Shown: one piece after another, positions 17,614-26,900 of the stretch
Layout of the letters: every line of letters starts with the position of its first letter
Numbering within the stretch: position 1 is the first letter of the stretch
From: Salinimicrobium sediminis
GTDB lineage: Bacteria; Bacteroidota; Bacteroidia; Flavobacteriales; Flavobacteriaceae
Reading direction: 5' to 3'
NCBI RefSeq assembly: GCF_900215295.1
Contig: NZ_OCMF01000001.1
Span: forward strand, 1,116,001 to 1,180,000
Length of the DNA: 64,000 nt
The notes under the pieces: generated by a model
What the model was told of the DNA's origin: nothing
The model's database searches: none
What the model saw: the letters and a program-made list of their open reading frames with translations, nothing else
Made by a program: the position numbers and the translations under genes

Positions 17614-18024
17614 TTAGCAGAATTCGTTGAAGGCTTCAGTAAGATTATCGGCAATAATTTCGGCCGGACGTCCTTCGATGTGGTGTCTTTCAAGCATGTG
17701 AACCAGCTCACCATCTCTAAACAAAGCCATTGATGGCGAAGAAGGAGGGAATGGCACCATATAATCGCGGGCTTTATCTGTTGCTTCACGATCTACCCCT
17801 GCAAAAACAGTCACCAGGTGATCAGGTCTTTTGCTGTTTTGTAAAGACATTCTGGCTGCCGGCCTTGCGTTAGCCGCGGCACATCCGCAAACAGAATTCA
17901 CCACTACCAGGGTAGTACCTTTTCTGGCAATTGCCTCATCAACCTGCTCTTCTGTATGTAATTCTTCAAAACCAATGCTGGTAAGGTCCTCACGCATAGG
18001 CTTAACTAATTCCGGTGGATACAT
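17614..18024 (-). CDS. BrxA/BrxB family bacilliredoxin
   Basis: This 136-residue thioredoxin-like protein begins MYPPELVKPMREDL and carries the CGC active-site motif in VNSVCGCAAANARP, both typical of the BrxA/BrxB (YphP/YqiW) family. Members reduce mixed disulfides between proteins and low-molecular thiols. An upstream ATG at 18159 would add 45 residues spanning the -7 promoter match at 18056-18063, so the ATG at 18024 is preferred. Confidence 0.92.
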   Translation of the reverse strand: MYPPELVKPMREDLTSIGFEELHTEEQVDEAIARKGTTLVVVNSVCGCAAANARPAARMSLQNSKRPDHLVTVFAGVDREATDKARDYMVPFPPSSPSMALFRDGELVHMLERHHIEGRPAEIIADNLTEAFNEFC

Positions 18025-18055
18025 ATATTTAAATTTTGTAATTAGAACTAAAGTG

Positions 18056-18063
18056 CAAAGATA
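18056..18063 (-). promoter_or_regulatory. Candidate bacilliredoxin promoter -7 element
   Basis: The minus strand reads TATCTTTG, matching TAnnTTTG, 32 bases upstream of the chosen ATG. It supports the short start of the bacilliredoxin gene. Confidence 0.45.
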
Positions 18064-18143
18064 CCAAATAATTACAAGTGCATAAATTTTAGGCATATAA
18101 ACCCTGGTTCTGTTGAAGCGGAGTTTTACTGAAGCATAAATAC

Positions 18144-18151
18144 TATCTTTG
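18144..18151 (+). promoter_or_regulatory. Candidate promoter -7 element of the DnaJ-domain gene
   Basis: TATCTTTG matches TAnnTTTG and lies 20 bases before the ATG at 18171. It is back-to-back with the promoter match at 18056-18063. Confidence 0.45.
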
Positions 18152-18170
18152 CACCGCAAAAAATTCTGGA

Positions 18171-18899
18171 ATGATCAAATGGTTTGCCGCCTTTGTCGGT
18201 TTAATGTTTTATGGATACCGGGGCGCAATACTCGGATTTATTATAGGAAGTCTCATCGATATGCTCACCAGGTCAGGAGGGGGCGGATTTCGTGTTTTTA
18301 CGCAGGAACAGCAAGTGACCCCGGGAGATTTTGAACTTCACCTGTTGACCCTTTCGGCCATTGTTATTAAAGCCGATGGCAGGGTGAGCCAGCAGGAAAT
18401 GGATTATGTGCGCAACTACTTTGTACAGGCCTATGGGAAGGAACGTGCAAATGCTGTTTTTCGCACCTTTAATGAGGTGGTGAAGAGTAGGGAGCTTGAG
18501 GAGGCAAGAATAGCTCAATTTCTGGCTGCCCGCACCCAATATGCGGCCCGGCTTCAAATCGTTCACTTCCTGTTTAGCATTGCGAATGCCGATGGGCGGG
18601 TGAGTGAGGCCGAGGCGAGAAAAATTCGTTCTATTGCAGGGTATCTTCGAATTGGAGTGAAGGATTTTGAAAGCCTCCATGCCATGTTCTTTAAAACTAC
18701 AGATGATGCCTATAAGATCCTTGAGATCGATAAATCGGCTACCGATGCCGAGGTAAAGAAAGCCTATCGTGAGATGGCTAAAAAATATCATCCGGACAAA
18801 CTTCATCATATGGATGAGGCCTATAGAAAAGGGGCGGAAGAGAAATTCAGAAGGGTGCAGGAAGCCTACGAGAAAATTCAGAAGGAGCGAGGTTTCTAG
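18171..18899 (+). CDS. TerB-like and J-domain protein (DjlA-like)
   Basis: The 242-residue protein has one N-terminal hydrophobic span (residues 4-26), a helical TerB-like region with two repeated ADGRVS(Q/E)xE segments (about 65-150), and a C-terminal J domain with the HPD tripeptide in KKYHPDKL. This matches DjlA, a membrane-anchored DnaK co-chaperone. The two ADGRVS blocks resemble paired metal-binding loops of TerB. It converges on the TonB receptor gene. Confidence 0.9.
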   Translation: MIKWFAAFVGLMFYGYRGAILGFIIGSLIDMLTRSGGGGFRVFTQEQQVTPGDFELHLLTLSAIVIKADGRVSQQEMDYVRNYFVQAYGKERANAVFRTFNEVVKSRELEEARIAQFLAARTQYAARLQIVHFLFSIANADGRVSEAEARKIRSIAGYLRIGVKDFESLHAMFFKTTDDAYKILEIDKSATDAEVKKAYREMAKKYHPDKLHHMDEAYRKGAEEKFRRVQEAYEKIQKERGF

Positions 18900-18915
18900 G
18901 TTTCGGGAAAGCTTT

Positions 18916-21204
18916 TTACTGCAGCAATTTATTTCCGAATTTCAGACCAATAAAAGCTGTTCTTGGTCTTGATGGGCCGTAGACATAATTAGCATCACGG
19001 TCAACTCCCCGGTCGAAATCCTGTTGATATTGGTTAAAGATATTCTGAACTCCCAGGTTCAATTCCAGCTGGAAACCTTGAGATAATCCAAAGATGTAGG
19101 CGGACTTAAAATTTATCTCCATAAAATCGGTGGTCTTTTCAAGTCGGTCCTGGTCAATATAACCTGCCAGGTGAGGGACGTACATGCTTCCGGTATAAAC
19201 GCCTGAAAGGTTGTTCTGCCAATTCTTTACCGGAGCATAGGTGAGGATAAAATTTCCGTAGATGTTAGGGGATTTAAAGAAATTTTCGGCATTTTGAAGT
19301 GATACTTCAGGATCATCACTGAATTGTACAGGGGAATCGTATTGCGCTCTCTGCAATGTCCCTCCCAACTGCAAGATCCAATCGGGATTGGGAGCAAACA
19401 CCGCGTCTAGATTGATCCCGTAGACATCGGCACCTTCACCATTCCTTTTCTCAAAGACAGTTTCAGAAATTCTTTCCAGGATGAAAGGGTTCTGAAGTCT
19501 GGTGTAGAAGGTCTCAAAAGTAAGTCTGTAGTCTTCATCCAACGTGGTTTTGCTCCACTCTGCAGAAGCCAGAAAGCTATGGGAAGTTTCTGAAGAAAGA
19601 TCATCAGAAAATTGCACCAGGCTCACTTCTCCCGCAGCAATCCTGGCGTGGATGTCTTCTGTAAAGACCTGTGGTGCCCTGAAGCCTTTTGCGTAACTGG
19701 TACGAAACTGCAGCTGTTCACTTGCACCAAACAGGAGATTTAATCGCGGATTGAAAATGACATTTTCTTCTGCCGCGTTGTGAATGTCTGCTCTTAAGCC
19801 ACCAAGGACTTTCAATTTTTCGGTGGCTTGCCATTCCTGCTGCACATAGATTCCAAAAATGTTTAGATTCTGGTCGATTTGTGCATTATACCCCGGCTTG
19901 CGATCTCTCATAAGATTGTTCTTGTATTCACTTCCTACTGTAAATATAGCTGTGGACCCAAGAAAATTTTCCTGATCAAAGGAGAATTGACTGCCCAAAA
20001 GGTATGTGTTGTCCAGGGAATTACCGTAGCCTTTTAAGCTCTCATCAAGGGTTTCGCCTTTTCCACCATAGAAATTCTCATTTCGGGAGAGTTGAGCCGT
20101 GGTGTATAGGGAATATCTGAGATTGCCATTTTTTGAGAAGACCTCGTAAGTTAGTCCGCCGCCTATTACATCACTTTCGATCTGCTCGGTAATGTCGGCT
20201 TCGAAGGGCTTTAAATCCAGGTTATTTCCCCCACGGCGGAATTCGTGGATCGTATGGAAATCGAGACTCAGCTCACTGAGATCATTGGGTTTGTAAAATG
20301 ACTTAAATCCTAAGGTTTTATTTTCAACCTGTGTAAGTTCTGTGAAGCCATCTCCATTATGGTCGTACGGAGTGCGGTCTCTGAACATTCCATAGATATT
20401 GAGACCGGCATTGTAGCTATCGCTTAAAACCGTACCATTTACGGTAACCGCCTTATCCCAGGATTCGCTATTTATGGCGGCGAGGTTGCTTCCTATTTCA
20501 AAATAATCTTCAGTCGGGACTTTGGTGATAATGTTTATTGTGCCTGCAATGGCATTAGAACCGTACAAAGCAGAGCCGCCACCGCGTACTACTTCAATTC
20601 GTTCAATAGAGTTTGCCGGGATTTGGTCCAGGCCGTATACCCCGTTTAAAGCACTGAAAACCGGCCGGCTGTCAATAAGAATTTGGGAATAGGCCCCGTC
20701 AAGGCCATTTATACGCACCTGGGAAAAACCGCAGTTCTGGCAGTTGGTTTCCATTCTCAAACCCGGCTGGAAATTGAGCCCCTCACTTAGGCTTATGGAT
20801 TGGGTAGCATTAAATTCTTTGGCAGATGTGACCGAGACTATGACAGGAGCTGTGTGCCTCAACTGTCCGGTTCGACTTGCAGAAATCACCACCTGGTCAA
20901 GCCCGGAGATATCTTCTTTTAGGCTGAAGTTGATAATTTGATCCTCAGGGTTCAATACATCCAGGTGTTTTTTCAAGGTTTTATAGCCCATGGCCTGAAG
21001 TATGAGCTCGTAATGACCAAAGGGAGCTTCAAAAGAAAAAGATCCTTTCTCGTCTGTTGTTGTTCCTGTTGTTGTTCCTTCAAGATAAATACTAACCAGC
21101 GGTACCGGCTCCCCGTTAGCTAACACTCTTCCGGAAATTGTAGCCGTCTGGGTGTGAGCGGTGATAGAAATGAGTAATCCAAGGATGAATAGCAGCGTTC
21201 TCAA
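18916..21204 (-). CDS. TonB-dependent outer-membrane receptor
   Basis: The 762-residue precursor has a signal peptide (about 1-18), a carboxypeptidase-regulatory-like beta domain (22-96), a plug domain starting near 105 and a C-terminal barrel. The plug contains an unusual TNCQNCG (C155, C158) followed by RINGLDGAYSQILIDSRP. The substrate is not evident, but the divergent DtxR-type regulator and the operator-like palindrome between them point to a metal or metal complex. The -7 element TACCTTTG (21220-21227, minus strand) lies directly beside that palindrome. Confidence 0.93.
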   Translation of the reverse strand: MRTLLFILGLLISITAHTQTATISGRVLANGEPVPLVSIYLEGTTTGTTTDEKGSFSFEAPFGHYELILQAMGYKTLKKHLDVLNPEDQIINFSLKEDISGLDQVVISASRTGQLRHTAPVIVSVTSAKEFNATQSISLSEGLNFQPGLRMETNCQNCGFSQVRINGLDGAYSQILIDSRPVFSALNGVYGLDQIPANSIERIEVVRGGGSALYGSNAIAGTINIITKVPTEDYFEIGSNLAAINSESWDKAVTVNGTVLSDSYNAGLNIYGMFRDRTPYDHNGDGFTELTQVENKTLGFKSFYKPNDLSELSLDFHTIHEFRRGGNNLDLKPFEADITEQIESDVIGGGLTYEVFSKNGNLRYSLYTTAQLSRNENFYGGKGETLDESLKGYGNSLDNTYLLGSQFSFDQENFLGSTAIFTVGSEYKNNLMRDRKPGYNAQIDQNLNIFGIYVQQEWQATEKLKVLGGLRADIHNAAEENVIFNPRLNLLFGASEQLQFRTSYAKGFRAPQVFTEDIHARIAAGEVSLVQFSDDLSSETSHSFLASAEWSKTTLDEDYRLTFETFYTRLQNPFILERISETVFEKRNGEGADVYGINLDAVFAPNPDWILQLGGTLQRAQYDSPVQFSDDPEVSLQNAENFFKSPNIYGNFILTYAPVKNWQNNLSGVYTGSMYVPHLAGYIDQDRLEKTTDFMEINFKSAYIFGLSQGFQLELNLGVQNIFNQYQQDFDRGVDRDANYVYGPSRPRTAFIGLKFGNKLLQ

Positions 21205-21219
21205 ATTTATTATTTTTCA

Positions 21220-21227
21220 CAAAGGTA
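21220..21227 (-). promoter_or_regulatory. Candidate TonB receptor promoter -7 element
   Basis: The minus strand reads TACCTTTG, matching TAnnTTTG, 16 bases upstream of the receptor ATG. The palindrome at 21235-21254 covers where the -33 region would be. Confidence 0.5.
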
Positions 21228-21234
21228 TAATTGA

Positions 21235-21254
21235 TTTTTAGGCTAATCTAAAAA
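21235..21254. promoter_or_regulatory. DtxR/MntR-type operator between receptor and regulator genes
   Basis: TTTTTAGGCTAATCTAAAAA is an inverted repeat with outer arms TTTTTAG/CTAAAAA and resembles the TTAGGnnAnCCTAA boxes bound by DtxR-family metalloregulators. It sits in the middle of a 102-base divergent promoter region, adjacent to the -7 element of the receptor and overlapping the upstream part of the regulator promoter, where a metal-bound repressor would block both. Confidence 0.65.
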
Positions 21255-21277
21255 TTGTTTATGAAATTTAAAAAATG

Positions 21278-21285
21278 TATTTTTG
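21278..21285 (+). promoter_or_regulatory. Candidate promoter -7 element of the DtxR-family gene
   Basis: TATTTTTG matches TAnnTTTG and lies 21 bases before the regulator ATG. A TTG at 21255-21257 gives a -33 element at 20-base spacing, immediately next to the operator palindrome. Confidence 0.55.
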
Positions 21286-21306
21286 ACCTGTAAAAAACAA
21301 TAGTCT

Positions 21307-21966
21307 ATGTTTAGCCTTTCCGAAGAGAATTACCTGAAGGCCATCTTCCATTTAGAAAAAAGGTATTCGGGTGGGGTGAGCACCAATGCCCTTGCCGAAG
21401 AAATGGAGACGAAAGCCTCCTCTGTCACAGACATGGTGAAGAAACTTTCGGATAAAGAACTTGTGAAATACCGGAAATATCAGGGCGTTCATCTGAGTGA
21501 TAAGGGAAAGCAGGCTGCCATAGAAGTTATTCGCAAACATCGTCTCTGGGAAGTGTTCCTTGTCGAGAAATTAAATTTCTCCTGGGATGAGGTACACGAC
21601 ATCGCAGAACAACTGGAGCATATCAAGTCCGAAAAGCTTACCGACGAGCTGGATAAATTCCTGGGGCATCCCAAAAGGGATCCTCATGGCGATCCTATTC
21701 CCGATTCAGACGGAAATTTCAGGATCTCCAACAAGTTGTTACTGGCCGACCTCAATGAGGGGCAGTCAGGAATTTGTGTCGGAGTAAAGGATTCTTCCAC
21801 AGAATTCCTGAGATATCTGGACAAGAACGGGATCACACTTGGAAAACCAATTAAGGTAGTGCAGCGGGAAGAATATGATGAATCTTTGTTGATAAGGATT
21901 AATGCGGATGATCTGCGCGTTTCGAAAAGCATTTCCACCAATCTGTTTATAAAACCCACTGAGTAA
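21307..21966 (+). CDS. DtxR/MntR family metal-dependent regulator
   Basis: The 219-residue protein has a winged helix-turn-helix (about 1-70), a metal-binding dimerisation region with HRLWEVFLVEKL and EVHDIAEQLEH, and a C-terminal FeoA/SH3-like domain (about 145-215). Family members bind DNA when loaded with ferrous iron or manganese. It diverges from the TonB receptor across an operator-like palindrome and overlaps the ZIP transporter gene by one base, so autoregulation and control of metal uptake are likely. Iron versus manganese cannot be settled from sequence. Confidence 0.93.
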   Translation: MFSLSEENYLKAIFHLEKRYSGGVSTNALAEEMETKASSVTDMVKKLSDKELVKYRKYQGVHLSDKGKQAAIEVIRKHRLWEVFLVEKLNFSWDEVHDIAEQLEHIKSEKLTDELDKFLGHPKRDPHGDPIPDSDGNFRISNKLLLADLNEGQSGICVGVKDSSTEFLRYLDKNGITLGKPIKVVQREEYDESLLIRINADDLRVSKSISTNLFIKPTE

Positions 21967-22787
21967 TGAATAATATAATCGCATACTTCGAATCTCTGGA
22001 TCCTGTACTGGCGGCTTTCTTAGCCACTTTGTTTACCTGGGGTTTAACTGCATTAGGAGCTTCCCTGGTCTTTTTATTCAAAAAAATGAATAGGGCCCTG
22101 TTTGACGGTATGCTTGGATTTACAGGCGGGGTGATGGTGGCTGCGAGCTTTTGGAGCTTACTCGCCCCGGGGATCGAAATGAGCCAGGGAGAAGGATTTG
22201 TGAAGGTGATTCCTGCAGTAGTAGGTTTTGGATTGGGAGCCTTATTTATTTTTGGGCTGGACAAGATCCTGCCTCATCTTCATGTCAATTTTAAAATGGC
22301 CGATAAAGAAGGGGTGAAAACCCCCTGGCATAAATCCGTACTACTTACCCTTGCAATTACCTTACATAACATACCCGAAGGGCTTGCGATAGGTGTGCTT
22401 TTCGGAGGTGCGGCAATGGGACTCGAAGGGGCCAGTATAGGTGGTGCAGTAGCCCTTGCAATGGGAATAGGTTTACAGAATTTCCCCGAAGGCTTTGCAG
22501 TAGCAATGCCTTTAAGAGGCCAGGGGATGAGCAGATGGAAAAGCTGGAACTATGGGCAACTTTCGGCTATTGTAGAGCCAATTGCTGCGGTTCTAGGGGC
22601 ATGGGCAGTGATGACCTTTGAGCCAATACTGCCTTACGCACTGTGCTTTGCGGCCGGAGCAATGATCTTTGTGGTGGTAGAAGAAGTGATCCCGGAATCC
22701 CAGCAGGATAGGTTTACAGATATTGCCACTATGGGCTTCATTGGCGGCTTTATGGTGATGATGACTCTTGATGTGGGGCTTAGCTAG
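21966..22787 (+). CDS. ZIP family metal transporter
   Basis: The 273-residue membrane protein has about eight hydrophobic segments and the two metal-site motifs of ZIP transporters, HNIPEGLAIG and QNFPEGFAVAMP. It lacks a long His-rich loop. Its ATG shares a base with the stop of the DtxR-family gene, so the two are translationally coupled and the regulator probably senses the transported metal. It converges with the CzcB-type gene, overlapping its end by four bases. Confidence 0.93.
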   Translation: MNNIIAYFESLDPVLAAFLATLFTWGLTALGASLVFLFKKMNRALFDGMLGFTGGVMVAASFWSLLAPGIEMSQGEGFVKVIPAVVGFGLGALFIFGLDKILPHLHVNFKMADKEGVKTPWHKSVLLTLAITLHNIPEGLAIGVLFGGAAMGLEGASIGGAVALAMGIGLQNFPEGFAVAMPLRGQGMSRWKSWNYGQLSAIVEPIAAVLGAWAVMTFEPILPYALCFAAGAMIFVVVEEVIPESQQDRFTDIATMGFIGGFMVMMTLDVGLS

Positions 22788-23908
22788 TTTCCTAGTAAAT
22801 TGAAGGCTCCCCTGGTAAGGATCTGTTTTCCTGTTAAAGCCTCCGGATCTTCAAGAGCAGTATAACCGTTAAAGGTGACGGCAGGCTTTACCTGTCTGCG
22901 TTTGAAATTATAGTTTTCCCCGCTGCTTTGATCCAGGACCAGTACGTAAAAGGCATTGTCCACTTCCACGATTGCTTCTTCAGGAAGAGCAGGTAGATCC
23001 TTGTTTTTGGTGATTATTTGTGCTTCCACGAACATTCCCACCGCAAATTTTTCTTTAAGGCTGTCTGCCAGATGGGCGTGAACTCCTGCCGTGCGATCTT
23101 CATCTATTGTTTTCCCTACCAGCCAGATCTCAGCTTCATAGCTTTTAGCAGGGTATTGAGGCATGGTAAAATGGACCTTTTGTCCTTCCGCGATCCTCAT
23201 CAGGTCTTTTTCAAAAACATTGAGTTCAAGGTGAAGATGATCTGTGTTCACGATTTCCATAATGTTGTAGTTGGGCTCCACGAACATTCCCCTGGATACA
23301 TTGACTTGGTCAACTGTACCGCTAATAGGGGCATTAATTAAAATTTCGGAAGAGACAGTCCCTTCTTCCACCTTCTGCGGGTCGATATTTAACATTTGTA
23401 GCCTCTTTCGTAAAGCATTATACCGCGCCAATCCGGTTTTGTATTCACTCTGGGCCCTTAGGAAGTTTTTTTCTGAAGTGATCTTTTCTCCGAACATGAT
23501 CTCCTGCCTTTCGGTTTCAGACCGGAGATAGTCAAGCTGTCCGGCCAATTCAAGATATTCCTGCTGCAGCTCTACATATCTCGGATTTTCAAGACTTAAA
23601 ATGAGCTGACCCTGCTTAACCTTACTTCCTTCCAAAAGTGGGGAGCGCTTCACGTATCCTCCTTCAAAAACATTAATAATGGCCCTGTTTTCCGGCGGTA
23701 CATCAATTTTTCCGGTTACCCTTATCACGTCGGGAAAATTCTGCACCGTTAATGTCCCCAACTCCATTTCATTATGATCGAATTGCTCTTTGGTAATTCT
23801 AATTCCCTCGAAGTTTTCATTACGGTTAGCGGTATCCACTTCAGGTTCAGATTTGCAGGAAAAGTGGAGCAATACTGCCAAAAAGGCTAAAATTTTAATG
23901 CTTTTCAT
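22784..23908 (-). CDS. RND efflux periplasmic adaptor (CzcB/CusB type)
   Basis: The 374-residue membrane-fusion protein starts with a lipoprotein signal ending LLHFSC (Cys18). A barrel-sandwich segment (VFEGGYVKRSPLLEGSKVKQG) and a coiled-coil hairpin (about 120-175) follow, then the second half-lipoyl INAPISGTVDQV and beta-barrel domains. It connects the inner-membrane RND pump to the outer-membrane channel. It overlaps the pump gene by four bases and forms the efflux operon with it. Confidence 0.92.
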   Translation of the reverse strand: MKSIKILAFLAVLLHFSCKSEPEVDTANRNENFEGIRITKEQFDHNEMELGTLTVQNFPDVIRVTGKIDVPPENRAIINVFEGGYVKRSPLLEGSKVKQGQLILSLENPRYVELQQEYLELAGQLDYLRSETERQEIMFGEKITSEKNFLRAQSEYKTGLARYNALRKRLQMLNIDPQKVEEGTVSSEILINAPISGTVDQVNVSRGMFVEPNYNIMEIVNTDHLHLELNVFEKDLMRIAEGQKVHFTMPQYPAKSYEAEIWLVGKTIDEDRTAGVHAHLADSLKEKFAVGMFVEAQIITKNKDLPALPEEAIVEVDNAFYVLVLDQSSGENYNFKRRQVKPAVTFNGYTALEDPEALTGKQILTRGAFNLLGN

Positions 23909-26900
23909 GGTTCAATGATCATTAGTTGATTTATTGCAATCACGGTTTGATTGTAGGCATAGAGGGTTTCCAGGAAGGATAATCTTATCCTGTAAGCGTT
24001 CTCAAGACTTAATATGTACTGGAAGAAATCTATTTCCCCGTTTTGATAGCTAAGATTTGCTGTTCTTAAGATCTCTTCTGAAAGTTCACCTCCTTCTTCT
24101 TCATAATAGGAGAGTGCCTCTTCATGTTTCTCCATCTCTTTTAAAAGCTGCAGATATTGGGTTTCGAGCAGGAGGTCATTCTGTCGGGCTTCTTCGGATG
24201 CAATTTCAGTGGCTATTTTTGCGGCTTTAATCCGGGCAGCATTTCCGCTGAAGAGAAGAGGGATACGCAGCCCCGCCTGATATCCCGAAAGATGGTCGTT
24301 AAGGTCTTCATTCAACCCCCTGAAATAGCTGAAGGTTATCCCGGGTAAGAGGCGTTGGTTTTCTACTGAAGTTTCGGCTTTTGCCAGGGAAATTTGTTGC
24401 TCATATAATTGCTTCAGTACATGTTTGTCTGTGCCAAGACGGGTAATATCCATTTTTTCGAGAGGAACTGGGGCTATTTGAAGAACTTCGCCAACCTGGA
24501 TGATCTTTAATAAACCGGTATAGGCGAGGCTTACTTCTGTTTCAGCTTTTTTAAGCTCCAGTTTAAGTTCCCGTTGCCGGGCCCGGGCAGTGATCTTTTC
24601 CAGGTAATTGGTCTCTCCCAATTCAAACCTGCGGGTGGCAGCATGAGAAAAATTGCTGTACAAGGTATCGATGACACTAAAAACCTCCCTCTTTTTCTGG
24701 GCATACTGGTATTTTAAGAATCCCAGAGCCAATTGCTGTTCAAGGTTCTTCTGAATAAGTTCATGCTTGAGCTTTTCAAATTTAATTCCCTCTTTATACC
24801 GCTTCAGTAGAGCGAAGTAGAGGGTAGGGAAATCAAAATTTTGATCCACTCCAAACATTTTGAGAGGTTCTCCATTGGCCAAAAATTCGATATCATTTCG
24901 GCTGTAATAAACATCGGTCTTATCAAAACTAAAAGCGGCTCCTTTCATGGTTTCAGCCTGTTTCACCTTTAGGGCTGCGGCCCTGACTTCAGAATTATTT
25001 TCAAGGGCTAAAGTCAGGAGTTCATCAAAAGTCAGTGGTTTTTCCTGAGCGATGCCCGGGATCGAAAGAAGCAAAAGGATCAAAAGAAGCTTTTTCTTTT
25101 TTCCCGATTTTCTTTTGCGGGGTTTTGCTATTTCAGTTTTTCCGAAGATAGAGTACAGGACAGGCAACACAATCAATGTGAGAAAGGTAGCGGTAACCAA
25201 ACCGCCAATTACAACTGTAGCCAGGGGCCTCTGCACTTCTGCACCGGCGTTGGTGGAAACCGCCATTGGTAAAAAACCAAGCGCGGCTGCAGAGGCTGTG
25301 AGCAATACCGCTCTCAATCGATCCCTGGCCCCGATCTTTACAAGTTCATCCCCATGTTCCATTCCCTGTTTTTTTAAATGATTAAAATGTTCGATGAGTA
25401 CAATTCCGTTCAAAACTGCTATCCCGAAAAGGGCAATAAAACCAACTCCTGCCGAGATACTAAAAGGCATATCCCGTAGCCATAACAACCATACTCCACC
25501 AACAGCCGCAAGGGGAATGGCCGAATAGATGATGAGCGTCTCCTTTATGGAATTGAACGCAAAGTACAACAGGAAGAAGATCAGGACGAGGGCAACGGGA
25601 ACCGCAAATTTCAATCTTTTTGAAGCCTTCTGAAGGTTCTCAAACTGGCCGCCGTAGGAGATGGTATAGCCGGGAGGCAGATCCAGATTTTCATCAAGGA
25701 TCTTTTGAACATCATCAACAACCGATTGCAGATCGCGGTTCCTTACATTAATTCCTACTACGATACGTCTTTTAGTTTCATCCCTGGAGATCTTGGCTGC
25801 CGATTTTCGGTAAGTTATTTCAGCGACTTCGCTAAGAGGTATTTTTCCTCCTTCAGGAAGGTCCACGTAAAGGTTTTGCAGATCAGAGATATCTTTCCTG
25901 TTTTCGGTATCCAGTCTTACCACGAGGTCAAAGCGTTTTTCTCCTTCAAACACGTTGCCAACGGTTTTTCCGCCAAAAGCCATACTTACCACTTCATTAA
26001 TATCGGCGACATTCAGACCATATCTGGCGATCTTACTTCGATTGTATTTAACTGCCATTTGAGGCAGTCCTTCTACTTTTTCTACCGTGATATCGGCGGC
26101 GCCTTCCACATTCCTTATAAGATCTTCTATTTGTGCAGCTTTACTGCTAAGGACTCCCAGGTTCTCACCGAAGATCTTAATAGCAATATCTGCCCGCACG
26201 CCGGTAATTAGTTCATTGAACCTCATTTCTATGGGTTGGGTGAATTCCACCTCCATTCCGGGAAGAATTGCCAGGGCCTCCTTAAATTTATCGGCAAGTT
26301 CATCTTTTGAGTCTGCACTCACCCATTCGCCTTTGGGTTTAAGAGTTACAATGACATCACTTTCTTCCATAGACATAGGATCTGTAGGAACTTCTGCAGC
26401 ACCTATTCTTGAAACCACCTGGTCTACTTCAGGAAAATTTTCGATAAGAATGCGTTCTATTTCCGTAGTGATCTCTATGGTTTTACTTAATGAGGTACCG
26501 GTTTTTAGCACAGGCTGGATCACAAAATCGCCCTCATCAAGCGTAGGTACAAATTCTCCTCCCATGGTTGTAAAAAGGTAAATACTGGCGGCAAGGAGCA
26601 GGACCGCTAAACTCAGTACCACTTTCTTTACCCTCAGGGCGCAGGATATTGTGGCCTCATAGATACTGTTCAGAAAATTCATCAATCTTACTGACCAATT
26701 CTTGGATCCCTGTTTTGAAGGCCTAATAAAAATGGAGGATACTACCGGTACATAAGTAAAACAGAGGATCATGGCACCAATAAGGGCAAAACTGAAGGTG
26801 AGGGCCATGGGGCGAAACATTTTTCCTTCCACCCCTGTAAGAGAAAGAATGGGGATGAACACAATTAGAATGATCAATTGGCCAAAGATGGCTGAATTCA

